A DNA stretch of 64,000 bases. It comes from Bacteroidota bacterium (lineage in GTDB: Bacteria > Bacteroidota > Bacteroidia > Chitinophagales > Chitinophagaceae). The stretch lies in assembly GCA_023424015.1 (NCBI GenBank), contig JAFAEM010000017.1, forward strand, positions 1 through 64,000, in the 5' to 3' direction. Both the position numbers and the translations under genes were made by a program. The notes beneath the pieces were generated by a model, which made no database searches, was not told the DNA's origin, and saw only the letters and a list, made by a program, of their open reading frames with translations. Shown here piece after piece: positions 26,401 to 34,985 of the stretch (position 1 is the stretch's first letter; every line of letters begins with the position of its first letter).

Positions 26401-27355
26401 TACCTCTTCAGCGCTGTCTTATTCGTCCGTTTATACGGTGTTGTTAAAAGGTGGCAGTTCAGGTATAAAGGATCTTGCAGGCAATGCGCTGGCCAGTGAT
26501 TTTAGCTGGACATTCACGACAGGTGCAGGCGGTGGTGCCAGTTCGTATACCCTGTTCCAGACCACCGACCGGCCTGAAGAACCACTTGCCAATGACTCGC
26601 AGGGTGGCATTGTAGTAGGTACAAAATTCAGGTCATCACAAAGTGGGTTTATAACGGGTATCCGATTCTATAAAGGAGCAGGCACGAGCGGCATACATAC
26701 AGGTACCTTATGGAGTAGCAGCGGTACGCAACTGGCTTCAGCGGGTTTCACAAACCAAACCAGTTCCGGCTGGCAACAGGTATCTTTTACCAACCCGGTA
26801 AGTATTGCCGCGGGTATAACTTATGTCGTTTCTGTGTTCAGCAGTTCGGGTGATTATTGTGCAACGGATCCTTATTTTACACAGGCCACAGTGAATGGCC
26901 CCTTGCGTGCACTCGCCAATGGTGAAGATGGACCTAATGGCTTGTACCGTTACACAAACACGAATGAATTTCCCAACTTCACCTACAACGCTTCCAATTA
27001 TTGGGTGGATGTGGTGTTCGTACCTGCATCGATCTCGGGCAGTTCAACTGCCTCAAGGCCAGGAAGTATAGAGCTTGTCAGTTCCACACAGGATGAGATC
27101 ATATCTAAAGACCTTGAAGTAACGGTAATGCCAAATCCCAGTAGCACATATTTTACGGTCATCGTCAATGGAGATAACACAAATAGCACAAACGTTCGGG
27201 TATTCGATCCTTCAGGAAAAGTACTGGAAAAACATGAGCGGATTCCCGCCGGTCAAAACCTGCAAATTGGTAGCGGATGGCGCAGCGGATTTTATTTTGT
27301 AGAAGTGATTAAAGGAAAACAAAGGAAGTTTATAAAGGTCATAAAGACGAATTAA
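23468..27355 (+). CDS. Secreted sugar-dehydrogenase-like multidomain protein with T9SS sorting domain
   Basis: The 1295-residue product has: signal peptide (1-38); a PQQ-type glucose/sorbosone dehydrogenase propeller (about 40-375, e.g. GERGLLGIAFDPNF, DGKLYVGIGENAD); an Ig-like domain (about 383-467); a Cys-poor carbohydrate-type segment; a PEGA-like part (about 577-655); a second Ig-like domain (about 658-742); DUF4082 (about 748-910); a Big_5-type Ig domain (914-1018); a second DUF4082 (1025-1190); and a type A T9SS sorting domain (about 1217-1295). It is likely to be anchored or released at the cell surface and to act on or bind sugars. It stands alone, with terminator-like hairpins on both sides. 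Confidence 0.88.
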   Translation: MKKPLHPYQAGHAISARLQMQALSLIFFSFLIFSNAHAQNLPPGFSQVMVANGISNPTVMAFAPDGRIFVAQQTGQVRVIKNGALLSQPFVSLSVHSSGERGLLGIAFDPNFNSNRYVYLYYTISSGAYNRISRFTANGDVAVSGSEQVILNLDPLSGATNHNGGNMQFGPDGKLYVGIGENADAALAQTMDTYHGKLLRINADGSVPPGNPFTSGSNQRQRIWAYGLRNPYTIAFQPGTGKLFVNDVGGNTWEEINDATSGGKNFGWPYAEGGNSNYSNPVYAYGHGSSVGTGCAITGGTFFNPSATNYPSTYIGRYFYMDFCNNWIDMLTISGSSVSRSNFASNIAGSSLSLVTGTDGNLYFLSRNNSAVYKIVYNGTGSAPVITNQPQSITVAQGNNASFSVSASGTSLSYQWRRNGNNISGATSATYNISNVTSSHAGTYSVVISNTNGSVTSSNATLTVTSPNQAPTASITTPATGSTYSGGNVINFSGTATDPESGTLGSSAYQWYVLFHHDTHNHPGPTVTANGSSGSFTIPTSGETATNVFYRLFLVVTDPQGAKDTTYRDILPRTSTITINTNPQGLRVTLDGQPYTAPYTVSSVEGVVRSIGVSSPQTLNGSSYNFSNWSHGGSQIQNIATPVNNTSYTANFTGATAAPVITAHPQSLSVVAGNSANFSVTATGSAPLSYQWRRNGTNISGATGSSYGISSVSTTSAGSYSVVVSNAAGSVTSNNATLTVTSSGGSGTAVSLFGSGELPSSPRSNDGQGISLGMKFRTTQNGVVNGIRYYKGPNTTGTRTGYLWSSSGAMLASVTFSNETESGWQQALFSSPVPVTAGLTYVASYHSPSGFFAATGSYFNSAKVNGPVRGLANGEDGPNGLYRYSASPVFPNNGYNSSNYWVDILFTPGSGADITAPVVTSISPTNGTTGVSVNPIITANFSEAINASTVSASTVQLKAGAAVIPATITLSASGITISTSSALSYSSVYTVLLKGGSSGIKDLAGNALASDFSWTFTTGAGGGASSYTLFQTTDRPEEPLANDSQGGIVVGTKFRSSQSGFITGIRFYKGAGTSGIHTGTLWSSSGTQLASAGFTNQTSSGWQQVSFTNPVSIAAGITYVVSVFSSSGDYCATDPYFTQATVNGPLRALANGEDGPNGLYRYTNTNEFPNFTYNASNYWVDVVFVPASISGSSTASRPGSIELVSSTQDEIISKDLEVTVMPNPSSTYFTVIVNGDNTNSTNVRVFDPSGKVLEKHERIPAGQNLQIGSGWRSGFYFVEVIKGKQRKFIKVIKTN

Positions 27356-27378
27356 AGTTTCTGTATACCTGCCAGAAT

Positions 27379-27420
27379 AAACGTGGTAAGTTAGTTCGCT
27401 AACATGCCACGTTTTTATTT
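27379..27420. terminator. Bidirectional terminator between convergent genes
   Basis: AAACGTGG (27379-27386) pairs with CCACGTTT (27407-27414), and GTTAG pairs with CTAAC around a TTCG tetraloop. A T-run follows on the plus strand and AATAAA precedes it, serving the minus strand. It separates the sugar-dehydrogenase gene from the cytochrome gene. Confidence 0.85.
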
Positions 27421-28473
27421 TTTCCCATTGTCCATTTGCCTGATCCATTCGCGGATAAGCTTCACACCTTCTTTGTGTACCTGTTCCCTCCCCAATTCAG
27501 GCATCGCGATTCCCGGGTCGCTGGTTTGCATACGAAAGGTAAGAATGGATTTGTGCGGTTTTCCCGGCACTATATCATAATCATTTTTCCCTGCGCCTCT
27601 GCCAGCCGCCACAGGGCTTTTCATAATGCCTAATTCCACGGTAGGATCCTGGTCATAATGTAAAAACAGTCCCGAGGAGTTGGCTGGACCCTGCGGATGA
27701 TGACAGGTTCCGCAATTAACATCGAGGTAGGCCCTGGCCCGGTCATCGAGTGATCTTGACATTTCGTCTATAGCCGGCATTTTCCCAACATGATCCAATT
27801 CCGGAAGTCCCTCCAGGATACCCAGCTGCTGCCAGTAACTTAGTTGGTTTTGTGTCGCGCCTGAATATGTGTAGTTTCTGTTTAATTGCGAAGCTACAGG
27901 CCCAATGGGCAGTATTTTATTATCCCTGATATGGCAACCCTTACACTGGTTCTTATTGGGTATGATGTAATCGATCTCAACTTTTTTCCCATCATGATTG
28001 ATGTAATTAACTTTCCTGATATCACCGGCCACATCATAAAAAGCCTCGGTCTGTTCCTTATTCCAGACATAAGGATATGCATTCCATCCGTTTGATTCGT
28101 GAACCAGTAACCTGGTCTCCAGTATCCTCCTTCCATTACCTGGCCTGCGAAAATCATTTTCATAATAAAAATTCTTGATGATCACTGTACCAACGGGCAG
28201 ATCTAAAGGACCCGACTTCGTGTATTTTGCTTTTTGGCCCTCAGGAAGTTTTATAAATCTTAGCTTCTCTGCATAGTTTGAAAATAATGCGGCATTTATA
28301 TCATAAGGTATCACACCTCTAGCAGGTTGCAGATCGGCCAGTCTCCCGGTAAAGTAATCGTATTCGGATAGTTTTTGTTTTCTTTGAAAATCACTGCCGG
28401 CGCCACCTGGAGACAGTGACAGACAGGTAATGACGATGCCTGCCAAAACGAGTATGATTACAAATTTCTTCAT
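27415..28473 (-). CDS. Dihaem c-type cytochrome (SO2930-like family)
   Basis: The 352-residue exported protein has an N-terminal hydrophobic signal and two haem-binding motifs, CKGCH (177-181) and CGTCH (254-258). The upstream half (YDINAALFSNYAEKLRFI, LPVGTVIIKNF) is characteristic of the SO2930-type family described in TIGR03806. It probably transfers electrons in the periplasm. The partner gene 38 bp upstream encodes a beta-helix protein of the family known to occur with it; no reaction is established for the pair. Confidence 0.85.
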   Translation of the reverse strand: MKKFVIILVLAGIVITCLSLSPGGAGSDFQRKQKLSEYDYFTGRLADLQPARGVIPYDINAALFSNYAEKLRFIKLPEGQKAKYTKSGPLDLPVGTVIIKNFYYENDFRRPGNGRRILETRLLVHESNGWNAYPYVWNKEQTEAFYDVAGDIRKVNYINHDGKKVEIDYIIPNKNQCKGCHIRDNKILPIGPVASQLNRNYTYSGATQNQLSYWQQLGILEGLPELDHVGKMPAIDEMSRSLDDRARAYLDVNCGTCHHPQGPANSSGLFLHYDQDPTVELGIMKSPVAAGRGAGKNDYDIVPGKPHKSILTFRMQTSDPGIAMPELGREQVHKEGVKLIREWIRQMDNGKK

Positions 28474-28511
28474 TGACTATGATAAACTTTTAACTATAAA
28501 TTTTGGTTGAG

Positions 28512-29702
28512 TTAGGGCTGATCATGTGCCAGCTTCACCGGCTCCTGCCCTACTCCTTCACAATCATGGGCCGTTATATCTCTCGTAATGCCCTTAAACT
28601 TTTCAGCAGCTTTTATATTGGCGAATGACTGATTTTCATTGTTGCGGATGCAAATGCCTTGACCTTTGGCTTTTTTATCGACAATGCCATCATAAATTAT
28701 ATGCGGTACATTCTTGCCGAACCTGACTTTTAGGCGAAACATCAAACCCATGCGGCCCTTCATTGTGGTTCTTTGCTTCTTACGTGCATAACTGTTATCA
28801 TGAATATAGATCTGGTCAGGATATGGATAGTAGGATGGGTCGTTGATCGGTATTTCAGAAATATAATAACTGACGATGGCGGTGCCGGCTGTTCTGTTAT
28901 TGACGATTCTATTACTATAGATTTCAACATTGTTGGTTGCCAGGATCATCACCCCTGTACCCAGCGGTACTTTTCCGACGATATTTCCCTTAGGCGCAAA
29001 ATTGGGATAGTTATTATGGTGGATATTATTGTTAAACACCCGCACATGTCCTCCTTTCTTTTGTACGAGGTTGGGCAGGTCGAATATCAAAATGCCGCCG
29101 GTATTTTCGGTGGCTTCATTATTATAAACATCTGCGAACAATGTGTTTTCAATCTCTATACCGGCAACATTGTGATAAGCTTTGCTATTTCGAACAATCA
29201 CATGCTGTGACTGACCTACATAAATACCGGCATCGGATGCGCCGATGGCAATGCAGCTGTCAATGAGTACATTTTTACATTGTACAGGGTATAAGGCATA
29301 GGCACCATTATCTTTAGAAGGCTTACCAATCCATTCGGCTTTTATGTTACGAAGTGTAAGCCCGTCAACGTGCTGTGCTTTAATCAGATCACCTTTTGAA
29401 TCCTGCACTGTAAGATTTTCTAGCGTGATATTCGTGCAATTCGTGATCTTGATGCCTTCCGCACCGGCCAGCTGGTCCCTGAATGACAAAATCGTCCTGT
29501 CTATCCCCCTGCCCCGGATGATAATATTGGCTTTGCCATCCATCCATAATGCCATATTCATTTTAAAATTTCCTTCGGGAATGTCTATCACGGAGCCATC
29601 GGGAGTTTCAATAAACTGCGCCTGCAATTGCCTGCGCAGATCCTGGGCAGAGAGAGATTGTGAATAATAAACCAGGACAAACAACAGACAAGCCGTTCTC
29701 AT
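28512..29702 (-). CDS. Secreted parallel beta-helix protein (partner of the dihaem cytochrome)
   Basis: The 396-residue product has a signal peptide (about 1-20, ending SLSAQ) and a right-handed beta-helix of repeated short strands, with N-rich turns such as NCTNITLENLTV and HNVAGIEIENT. This is the TIGR03805-type family, which regularly sits next to the TIGR03806-type cytochrome found immediately downstream here. Beta-helix proteins usually bind or cleave polysaccharides, but no catalytic residues can be named. It is probably the first gene of a two-gene operon. Confidence 0.82.
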   Translation of the reverse strand: MRTACLLFVLVYYSQSLSAQDLRRQLQAQFIETPDGSVIDIPEGNFKMNMALWMDGKANIIIRGRGIDRTILSFRDQLAGAEGIKITNCTNITLENLTVQDSKGDLIKAQHVDGLTLRNIKAEWIGKPSKDNGAYALYPVQCKNVLIDSCIAIGASDAGIYVGQSQHVIVRNSKAYHNVAGIEIENTLFADVYNNEATENTGGILIFDLPNLVQKKGGHVRVFNNNIHHNNYPNFAPKGNIVGKVPLGTGVMILATNNVEIYSNRIVNNRTAGTAIVSYYISEIPINDPSYYPYPDQIYIHDNSYARKKQRTTMKGRMGLMFRLKVRFGKNVPHIIYDGIVDKKAKGQGICIRNNENQSFANIKAAEKFKGITRDITAHDCEGVGQEPVKLAHDQP

Positions 29703-29796
29703 AAATAGCCTTTCCCTAATTTACAACATAAAGACGAATCGTAGAAGATAGATTACTCACCGACATATATCAAAAATCCTTACCTTAATTTGCTGT

Positions 29797-32325
29797 ATGT
29801 CCAGAGCGATCAATATTCCTGCCCATTTATCAGGCCTTAATGAAAAGCAGGTCACCGAGAGTCGACTTGAGCACGGTAATAATGAACAACAGAAGGCAGA
29901 CGCCAACCAATGGTGGCGTTTGTTGCTCGATGTGCTGCAGGAGCCAATGCTGATATTACTGGTGGCAACGGCCATCATTTACTTCATCACAGGGCAATAT
30001 GGCGAGGCCTGGTTTATGCTGGCCGCCATCGTCATTGTATCGGGAATTTCTTTTTACCAGGACAACCGTAGCCGTAAAGCCCTCGCAGCCCTCGAAGCCC
30101 TGAATGAGCCGCTGAGCACCGTGATCAGGAACGGTATCGTAAAACAAATAGCCACCGCCGATATCGTGGTTAACGACCTTGTGATCGTGGAAGAAGGCAA
30201 TACGATCAATGCTGATGGCAGGATCGTACACAGCAATGATTTTTCCGTGAATGAATCTTCACTTACCGGTGAAGCCTGGTCGGTTTTTAAGTCGGCCGAC
30301 AGCGAAGACAATAAGGTGTATAGCGGCACGCTGGTCGCTTCGGGACTGGCGGTTTACCAGGTAGAAAAAACCGGTACGGCAACACGCATCGGCAAGCTGG
30401 GCACTTCCATGCAGGAAATTCGGGAGGAACCCACTCCCCTTCAATCACAGATTAAAAGATTTGTAAAAGGGATGGCCCTGGTCGGTATCTTTTTTTTCGT
30501 GATGGTATGGATCGTTAATTTTGTTGACAGTCGTGATGTATTAAACAGTCTACTGAAGGGACTAACACTTGCCATGTCGGTATTGCCCGAAGAGATACCT
30601 GTTGCTTTTACCACTTTTATGGCGCTGGGATCATGGCGATTAATGAAGCAGGGTATTATTGTAAAACGCACCAGGACCGTCGAGACACTGGGAAGCGCTA
30701 CTGTTATCTGTTCCGATAAAACAGGTACGATCACAGAAAACAAAATGGTGTTGCAGGCCGTTTATGCTTTCAGTAACCGCGTAATATACCAGGCCGATAA
30801 CTGGAATCACGATGCAGCCAGGCAGGTGATCCGAATGTCCATGTGGGCCAGCGAACCTGTGCCATTCGACCCAATGGAAAAGACCCTGCACCAGGTATAC
30901 GAATCGACGGCTGAAAAAGATGAACGTCGTAGCTATACCATGGTCTACGAATACCCACTCGATGGCAAACCGCCGATGATGACGCATATCTTTAATGGTG
31001 TTAACGGCGAACGGATCATTGCAGCTAAAGGCGCTACTGAAGCCATACTGGTAGTGAGTCGGCTCAGTGATGCAGAAAAAAACGAGATCAAAAAAGTGGA
31101 AGCCGGGCTTGCTGAAAAAGGATACCGAGTCCTGGGTGTGGCCAGTTCTAGTTTTAGCGGAGACAATTTCCCAGCACAGCAACAATCTCTTTCTTTCGAT
31201 TTTTCGGGGCTGGTGATCTTTTATGATCCCCCGAAGGCCAATATACAGGAGGTATTCAACCAGTTTTACGATGCGGGTATCGATGTAAAGGTTTTTACCG
31301 GCGACAATGAGATCACCACTATGGCCATTGCAAAGTTTGCTGGGATTCGCAACGCATCAACTGCCATAAACGGGGAAGCCCTGATGGAACTTGATGAACC
31401 CAATATGATCAGGCAATTACACGACAATGCCATATTCACCCGTATGTTTCCTGAGGCCAAACTTGCTGCCGTCAATGCACTGAAAAAAGATAACCAGGTG
31501 GTGGCGATGATCGGCGATGGTGTAAATGACGGGCCCGCGTTAAAAGCTGCACATATTGGTATCGCCATGGGGCAAAAAGGAACGGAGATCGCAAAATCTG
31601 CCGCTGCTCTTATCCTGGTGAACGACGACCTGTCTAAAATGGTTGAAGCGGTGGCTGCAGGCAGAAGGATCTATACCAATATCAAGAAAGCAGTACAATA
31701 TATTATCTCTATTCATATTCCGATTATCCTGACAGTATCGCTGCCGCTGTTCCTGGGTTGGGTCTACCCCGCCATCTTTACACCGGTACATGTTATATTC
31801 CTGGAGTTGATAATGGGTCCTACCTGCTCGATCGTATACGAAAACGAACCGATAGAAAAAAACGCCATGAAGGAACCGCCGCGAAAAATGAGCAATACTT
31901 TTTTATCATGGCGGGAAATGGGGATCAGCATTGTCCAGGGATTGATCATTTCCGCCTTTCTCCTGGGATTGTATCAATACATGGTGCAAAATGGTGCAGG
32001 TGAAGAACTGACAAGGACCATGATCTTCACGACCTTAATTTTTGGCAATATTTTCCTTTCGATGGTAAATCGCTCTTTTTATTTTTCTTTCATCGATAGT
32101 TTAAGTAACAGGAATATCCTACTTGGAGGTATCATTCTCATAACACTTATCCTGCTGGTGATCATGCTATATCTTACGCCAGTGACTTCCTTCTTCAAAT
32201 TGGTTTCGCTTTCCTTTTCCGAACTGGGAATTTGCTTAGGCGTATCAGTGGTTTCGGTATTTTGGTTTGAGATTTGGAAATGGAACAAGAGATTAAAGAA
32301 AACAGGAAAGTCTGATCAACATTAA
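29797..32325 (+). CDS. Cation-transporting P-type ATPase (type II-like)
   Basis: The 842-residue pump has an N-terminal cation-ATPase domain, membrane pairs near 50-90 and 225-290, the phosphorylation site CSDKTGTIT (Asp307), the hinge GDGVND and a C-terminal membrane bundle (about 640-830). The fourth membrane segment reads PEEIPVAFTT, where calcium pumps have PEGLP and the second pump in this window has PEALP, so the ion is uncertain (calcium, another divalent cation or protons). It acts in the inner membrane. A divergent minus-strand gene lies 95 bp upstream, and a small lipoprotein gene starts 11 bp downstream, suggesting an operon. Confidence 0.88.
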   Translation: MSRAINIPAHLSGLNEKQVTESRLEHGNNEQQKADANQWWRLLLDVLQEPMLILLVATAIIYFITGQYGEAWFMLAAIVIVSGISFYQDNRSRKALAALEALNEPLSTVIRNGIVKQIATADIVVNDLVIVEEGNTINADGRIVHSNDFSVNESSLTGEAWSVFKSADSEDNKVYSGTLVASGLAVYQVEKTGTATRIGKLGTSMQEIREEPTPLQSQIKRFVKGMALVGIFFFVMVWIVNFVDSRDVLNSLLKGLTLAMSVLPEEIPVAFTTFMALGSWRLMKQGIIVKRTRTVETLGSATVICSDKTGTITENKMVLQAVYAFSNRVIYQADNWNHDAARQVIRMSMWASEPVPFDPMEKTLHQVYESTAEKDERRSYTMVYEYPLDGKPPMMTHIFNGVNGERIIAAKGATEAILVVSRLSDAEKNEIKKVEAGLAEKGYRVLGVASSSFSGDNFPAQQQSLSFDFSGLVIFYDPPKANIQEVFNQFYDAGIDVKVFTGDNEITTMAIAKFAGIRNASTAINGEALMELDEPNMIRQLHDNAIFTRMFPEAKLAAVNALKKDNQVVAMIGDGVNDGPALKAAHIGIAMGQKGTEIAKSAAALILVNDDLSKMVEAVAAGRRIYTNIKKAVQYIISIHIPIILTVSLPLFLGWVYPAIFTPVHVIFLELIMGPTCSIVYENEPIEKNAMKEPPRKMSNTFLSWREMGISIVQGLIISAFLLGLYQYMVQNGAGEELTRTMIFTTLIFGNIFLSMVNRSFYFSFIDSLSNRNILLGGIILITLILLVIMLYLTPVTSFFKLVSLSFSELGICLGVSVVSVFWFEIWKWNKRLKKTGKSDQH

Positions 32326-32336
32326 ATTTTATAGAT

Positions 32337-32759
32337 ATGAATAACAGCTTTATTCTTTGTCTTGCAATATTCCTTGTGTTAGGATTAGCGGGGTGCAAAA
32401 CCAGTCAATCCAGTCCTGCATCCCAGGCAGAATCCGGAAAGTTCCGCGTGGCTATACTCTATCCGAATGGAGATGATAAAACTTTTGATATGGGCTACTA
32501 TGAAAAAAAACACATGCCAATGGTAGCATCTTTTTTAGGAGACAACTTGAAATCATATGAAATCGATTTAGGTATATCCGGAAGAACCTCCAATGATAAA
32601 CCACCATTTGTAGCGATTGGCTATTTTAATATTGAAGATGTCGCGAGATATAACGAAGCCATTGCAAAAAACCGGGACGCGATTGTCAATGATTTTAAAA
32701 ACTATACCAATATTCAGCCGGTGGTACAAATCAATGAAATAAAATTGAGGCACCGCTAA
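32337..32759 (+). CDS. EthD-family lipoprotein
   Basis: The 140-residue product has a lipoprotein signal (GLAGC, Cys at about residue 20) followed by an EthD-type ferredoxin-like domain: RVAILYPNGDDKTFDMGYYEKKH, then VAIGYFNIEDVARYNEAI. EthD-like proteins are small dimeric alpha/beta-barrel proteins, often helpers of oxidations or degradation; most are cytoplasmic, so export as a lipoprotein is noteworthy. It lies 11 bp after the P-type ATPase gene. The function is unknown. Confidence 0.8.
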   Translation: MNNSFILCLAIFLVLGLAGCKTSQSSPASQAESGKFRVAILYPNGDDKTFDMGYYEKKHMPMVASFLGDNLKSYEIDLGISGRTSNDKPPFVAIGYFNIEDVARYNEAIAKNRDAIVNDFKNYTNIQPVVQINEIKLRHR

Positions 32760-32782
32760 GGGCATCGGCGATCAAAGTATCA

Positions 32783-33658
32783 CTAATAAATCGTCAGTTT
32801 CCAGGTTCGCTCAAACTGGTCGGTTGAATCCAGCGCGATGATCCCCTCCTTCTCGGTAAGTTGCTGGCTGGCCTGTTCGCTATCGGCTATTCCGCACCAG
32901 GGTTCGATACAAACAAAGTCCGCGCCTTTTGCTGCCCATATTCCCAGGTAAGGAAATCCTGAAAAATCGAACTCAAATAGTTCACCCGCTTTATCACATA
33001 CCAGTTTTACCTTGTCTGAACGCAGGTCTTTAAAAACCACCGCGTCTTTAAAAAAAAGTTCTTTATTGAGGCGAAGCTGTTGCGTGTTTTCCAGGAGGGT
33101 TGTTGGTTTGCTCCCGATCAACCCATCGGTTGTGATCGGCCAGCGCCCCGCATTTTCCACTTTGTTGAACTCAAGGTAATAATCTGTGTAAGCTGTTCCG
33201 GTAAGCAGTGGCAATTTGAAAGCGGGATGTCCACCTACCGAAAAATAAAGTTTCTGGCTGATCTCGCCCTTATTGACGATACGATAGGTAACCAATAGTT
33301 GATTGTCCTGGATGGCGTAAATGATATCGAATTTGAATTGAAAGGGATAGATTTCGAGTATCGCATCATTTCTTACGAGGGTAAAACTGATGGATGAACC
33401 TGACTGATCGGTCACTTTGAAATCCGAGTCCCTGGCAAAACCATGACGTGGTAAGTGGTATGGCTTGCCTTCATAGAAATAAGTATTATTCTTTAGAGAG
33501 CCCACTATCGGGAATAGTACCGGGGAGCGCTTGCCCCAGAATGCGGGGTCACCCTCCCACATGTATTCCAGGAAAAGTTTTTTATTGTAGATGCTTTGTA
33601 GCTCCGCCCCTTTTGGCAGTATGTCTATTTCAAAAAACTCGTTTTCGATAGTGAACAT
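32783..33658 (-). CDS. Aldose 1-epimerase-like protein (LacX-type)
   Basis: The 291-residue cytoplasmic protein has the galactose-mutarotase fold: RHGFARDSDF near residue 74, SVGGHPAFKLPL (about 141-152, with the usual His) and an acidic late motif EPWCGIAD near 248. Members interconvert the alpha and beta anomers of sugars or sugar phosphates. It is convergent with the EthD-like gene, separated by only 23 bp. The LacX-like subgroup is more likely than GalM because it is short and lacks the N-terminal GalM features. Confidence 0.8.
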   Translation of the reverse strand: MFTIENEFFEIDILPKGAELQSIYNKKLFLEYMWEGDPAFWGKRSPVLFPIVGSLKNNTYFYEGKPYHLPRHGFARDSDFKVTDQSGSSISFTLVRNDAILEIYPFQFKFDIIYAIQDNQLLVTYRIVNKGEISQKLYFSVGGHPAFKLPLLTGTAYTDYYLEFNKVENAGRWPITTDGLIGSKPTTLLENTQQLRLNKELFFKDAVVFKDLRSDKVKLVCDKAGELFEFDFSGFPYLGIWAAKGADFVCIEPWCGIADSEQASQQLTEKEGIIALDSTDQFERTWKLTIY

Positions 33659-33754
33659 CAGGTTGTGTTTTTGTTTTGAACAGTGTCCAGGACTTTACAA
33701 AGCTATTCATATTCAACTAAAAAATCCGGTAGACCAAAACCGTGAAATCAATCT

Positions 33755-34126
33755 GAGTAATCCGTGCAATCCGTGGCCAATTCAAATCTCATTGGGACAC
33801 GGAATACACGAAGGAGACACGAAGTTCAGGGAGAATTGATCCGTGCAAATCAGTGTAATCCGTGGCCCCATTCGTGTGATTCGTGTTATTCGTGGCCAAT
33901 CCCCTGCCGCAGGCAGTTATCCGTGTGATCCGTGCAATCCGTGGCCCCATTCGTGTGATTCGTGTTATTCGTGGCCAATCCACTGCCGCAGGCAGTTATC
34001 CGTGTGATCCGTGCAATCCGTGGCCTCATTCGTGTGATTCGTGCAATTCGTGGCCAATCCCCTGCCGCAGGCAGTTATCCGTGTGATCCGTGCAATCCGT
34101 GGCTAAAATCCCTGCCGCAGGCAGAA
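33755..34126 (+). repeat. 79-bp tandem repeat made of nonamers plus a hairpin
   Basis: The CTGCCGCAGGCAG hairpins begin at 33904, 33983, 34062 and 34112, so the unit is 79 bp (the last one shortened). Each unit is three nonamers of type ATCCGTGnn, CCC or CTC, three of type ATTCGTGnn, then the hairpin. Degenerate nonamers begin near 33755. Open frames in it (repeats of VIRVIRAIRG) are by-products. It fills the gap between an epimerase-like gene and the TerC gene. Confidence 0.9.
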
Positions 34127-34174
34127 CCCAGTGTGAGCTTTATAATTTAGCTTTGCACAAAATCATTCCCCTTT

Positions 34175-34945
34175 ATGCATTTCCCCGATTTTGGAGATCC
34201 TTCAGTATGGCTCAGTCTATTGACCCTTACTTTTCTTGAAATTGTACTCGGTGTTGACAATATAATTTTCATTTCGATCATTTCCGATAAACTGGAAGCT
34301 TCGAAACAGCGGCAAGCGAGGAATATCGGTTTGATCCTGGCCATGGTCTTCAGGGTTGGCCTGCTTCTTACCATTACCTGGATCATGCGGCTGCAGGATC
34401 CCCTGTTCACCTTACCTTTTATAGAAGATGAAGGTCAGCCGATCAATATCAGCTGGAAGGACCTGATCCTGATGGCGGGCGGTATTTTCCTGATATTTAA
34501 AAGCACCCTGGAGATACACCACAAACTTGAAAAGCCTTCGGACGACACACAGGCAAAGCCCAAACATGCTTCACTCAGTTCGGTGATCCTGCAAATTGTA
34601 CTAATCGACGCGGTATTCTCTTTCGACTCCATTCTTACCGCGATCGGCCTGGTGGATGAAGTGTCGATCATGATCATCGCGGTGGTCATTTCTATCGTGA
34701 TCATGATGATCTTCGCAGGCGCTATCAGTAAGTTTATCAACAAACATCCGACGTTACAAATGCTTGCACTTTCATTCCTGATCGCGATCGGCATCATGCT
34801 GGTAGCTGAAGGATTTCATCAAAAGATCGATAAAAGCTATATCTACACCATGATCGCTTTTTCGCTGGTGGTGGAATTGCTCAATATGCGACTCAGAAGA
34901 AATCGCGAGTCGATCGAGCTCAAACACGGCAGCAAGCAAAAGTGA
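34175..34945 (+). CDS. TerC-family integral membrane protein
   Basis: The 256-residue protein has about seven membrane segments and the family signature LTFLEIVLGVDNIIFI near residue 18, with a second copy-like segment LIDAVFSFDSILTAIG near 147. The paired acidic residues in the two halves are typical of TerC. Members take part in metal-ion (often manganese) export or in membrane-protein handling at the inner membrane. Tellurite resistance cannot be inferred from the name. The 79-bp repeat ends just upstream, so its promoter may lie in or next to it. Confidence 0.88.
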   Translation: MHFPDFGDPSVWLSLLTLTFLEIVLGVDNIIFISIISDKLEASKQRQARNIGLILAMVFRVGLLLTITWIMRLQDPLFTLPFIEDEGQPINISWKDLILMAGGIFLIFKSTLEIHHKLEKPSDDTQAKPKHASLSSVILQIVLIDAVFSFDSILTAIGLVDEVSIMIIAVVISIVIMMIFAGAISKFINKHPTLQMLALSFLIAIGIMLVAEGFHQKIDKSYIYTMIAFSLVVELLNMRLRRNRESIELKHGSKQK

Positions 34946-34985
34946 TATTACAATGGCGAATAGCAGTTTGGAATAAAAAGTAACT

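Noticed and set aside
33755..34126. Possible CRISPR array
   Set aside because: The unit is a 79-bp direct repeat of nonamers with no unique spacers and no cas genes nearby.
33883..34150. Overlapping open frames in the repeat (VIRVIRAIRG-type products)
   Set aside because: They are read-throughs of the 79-bp repeat with no start signal or known domain.
34175..34945. Reading the TerC-family gene as a tellurite-resistance determinant
   Set aside because: TerC-family proteins mostly serve other metal-ion or membrane roles and no ter operon is present.
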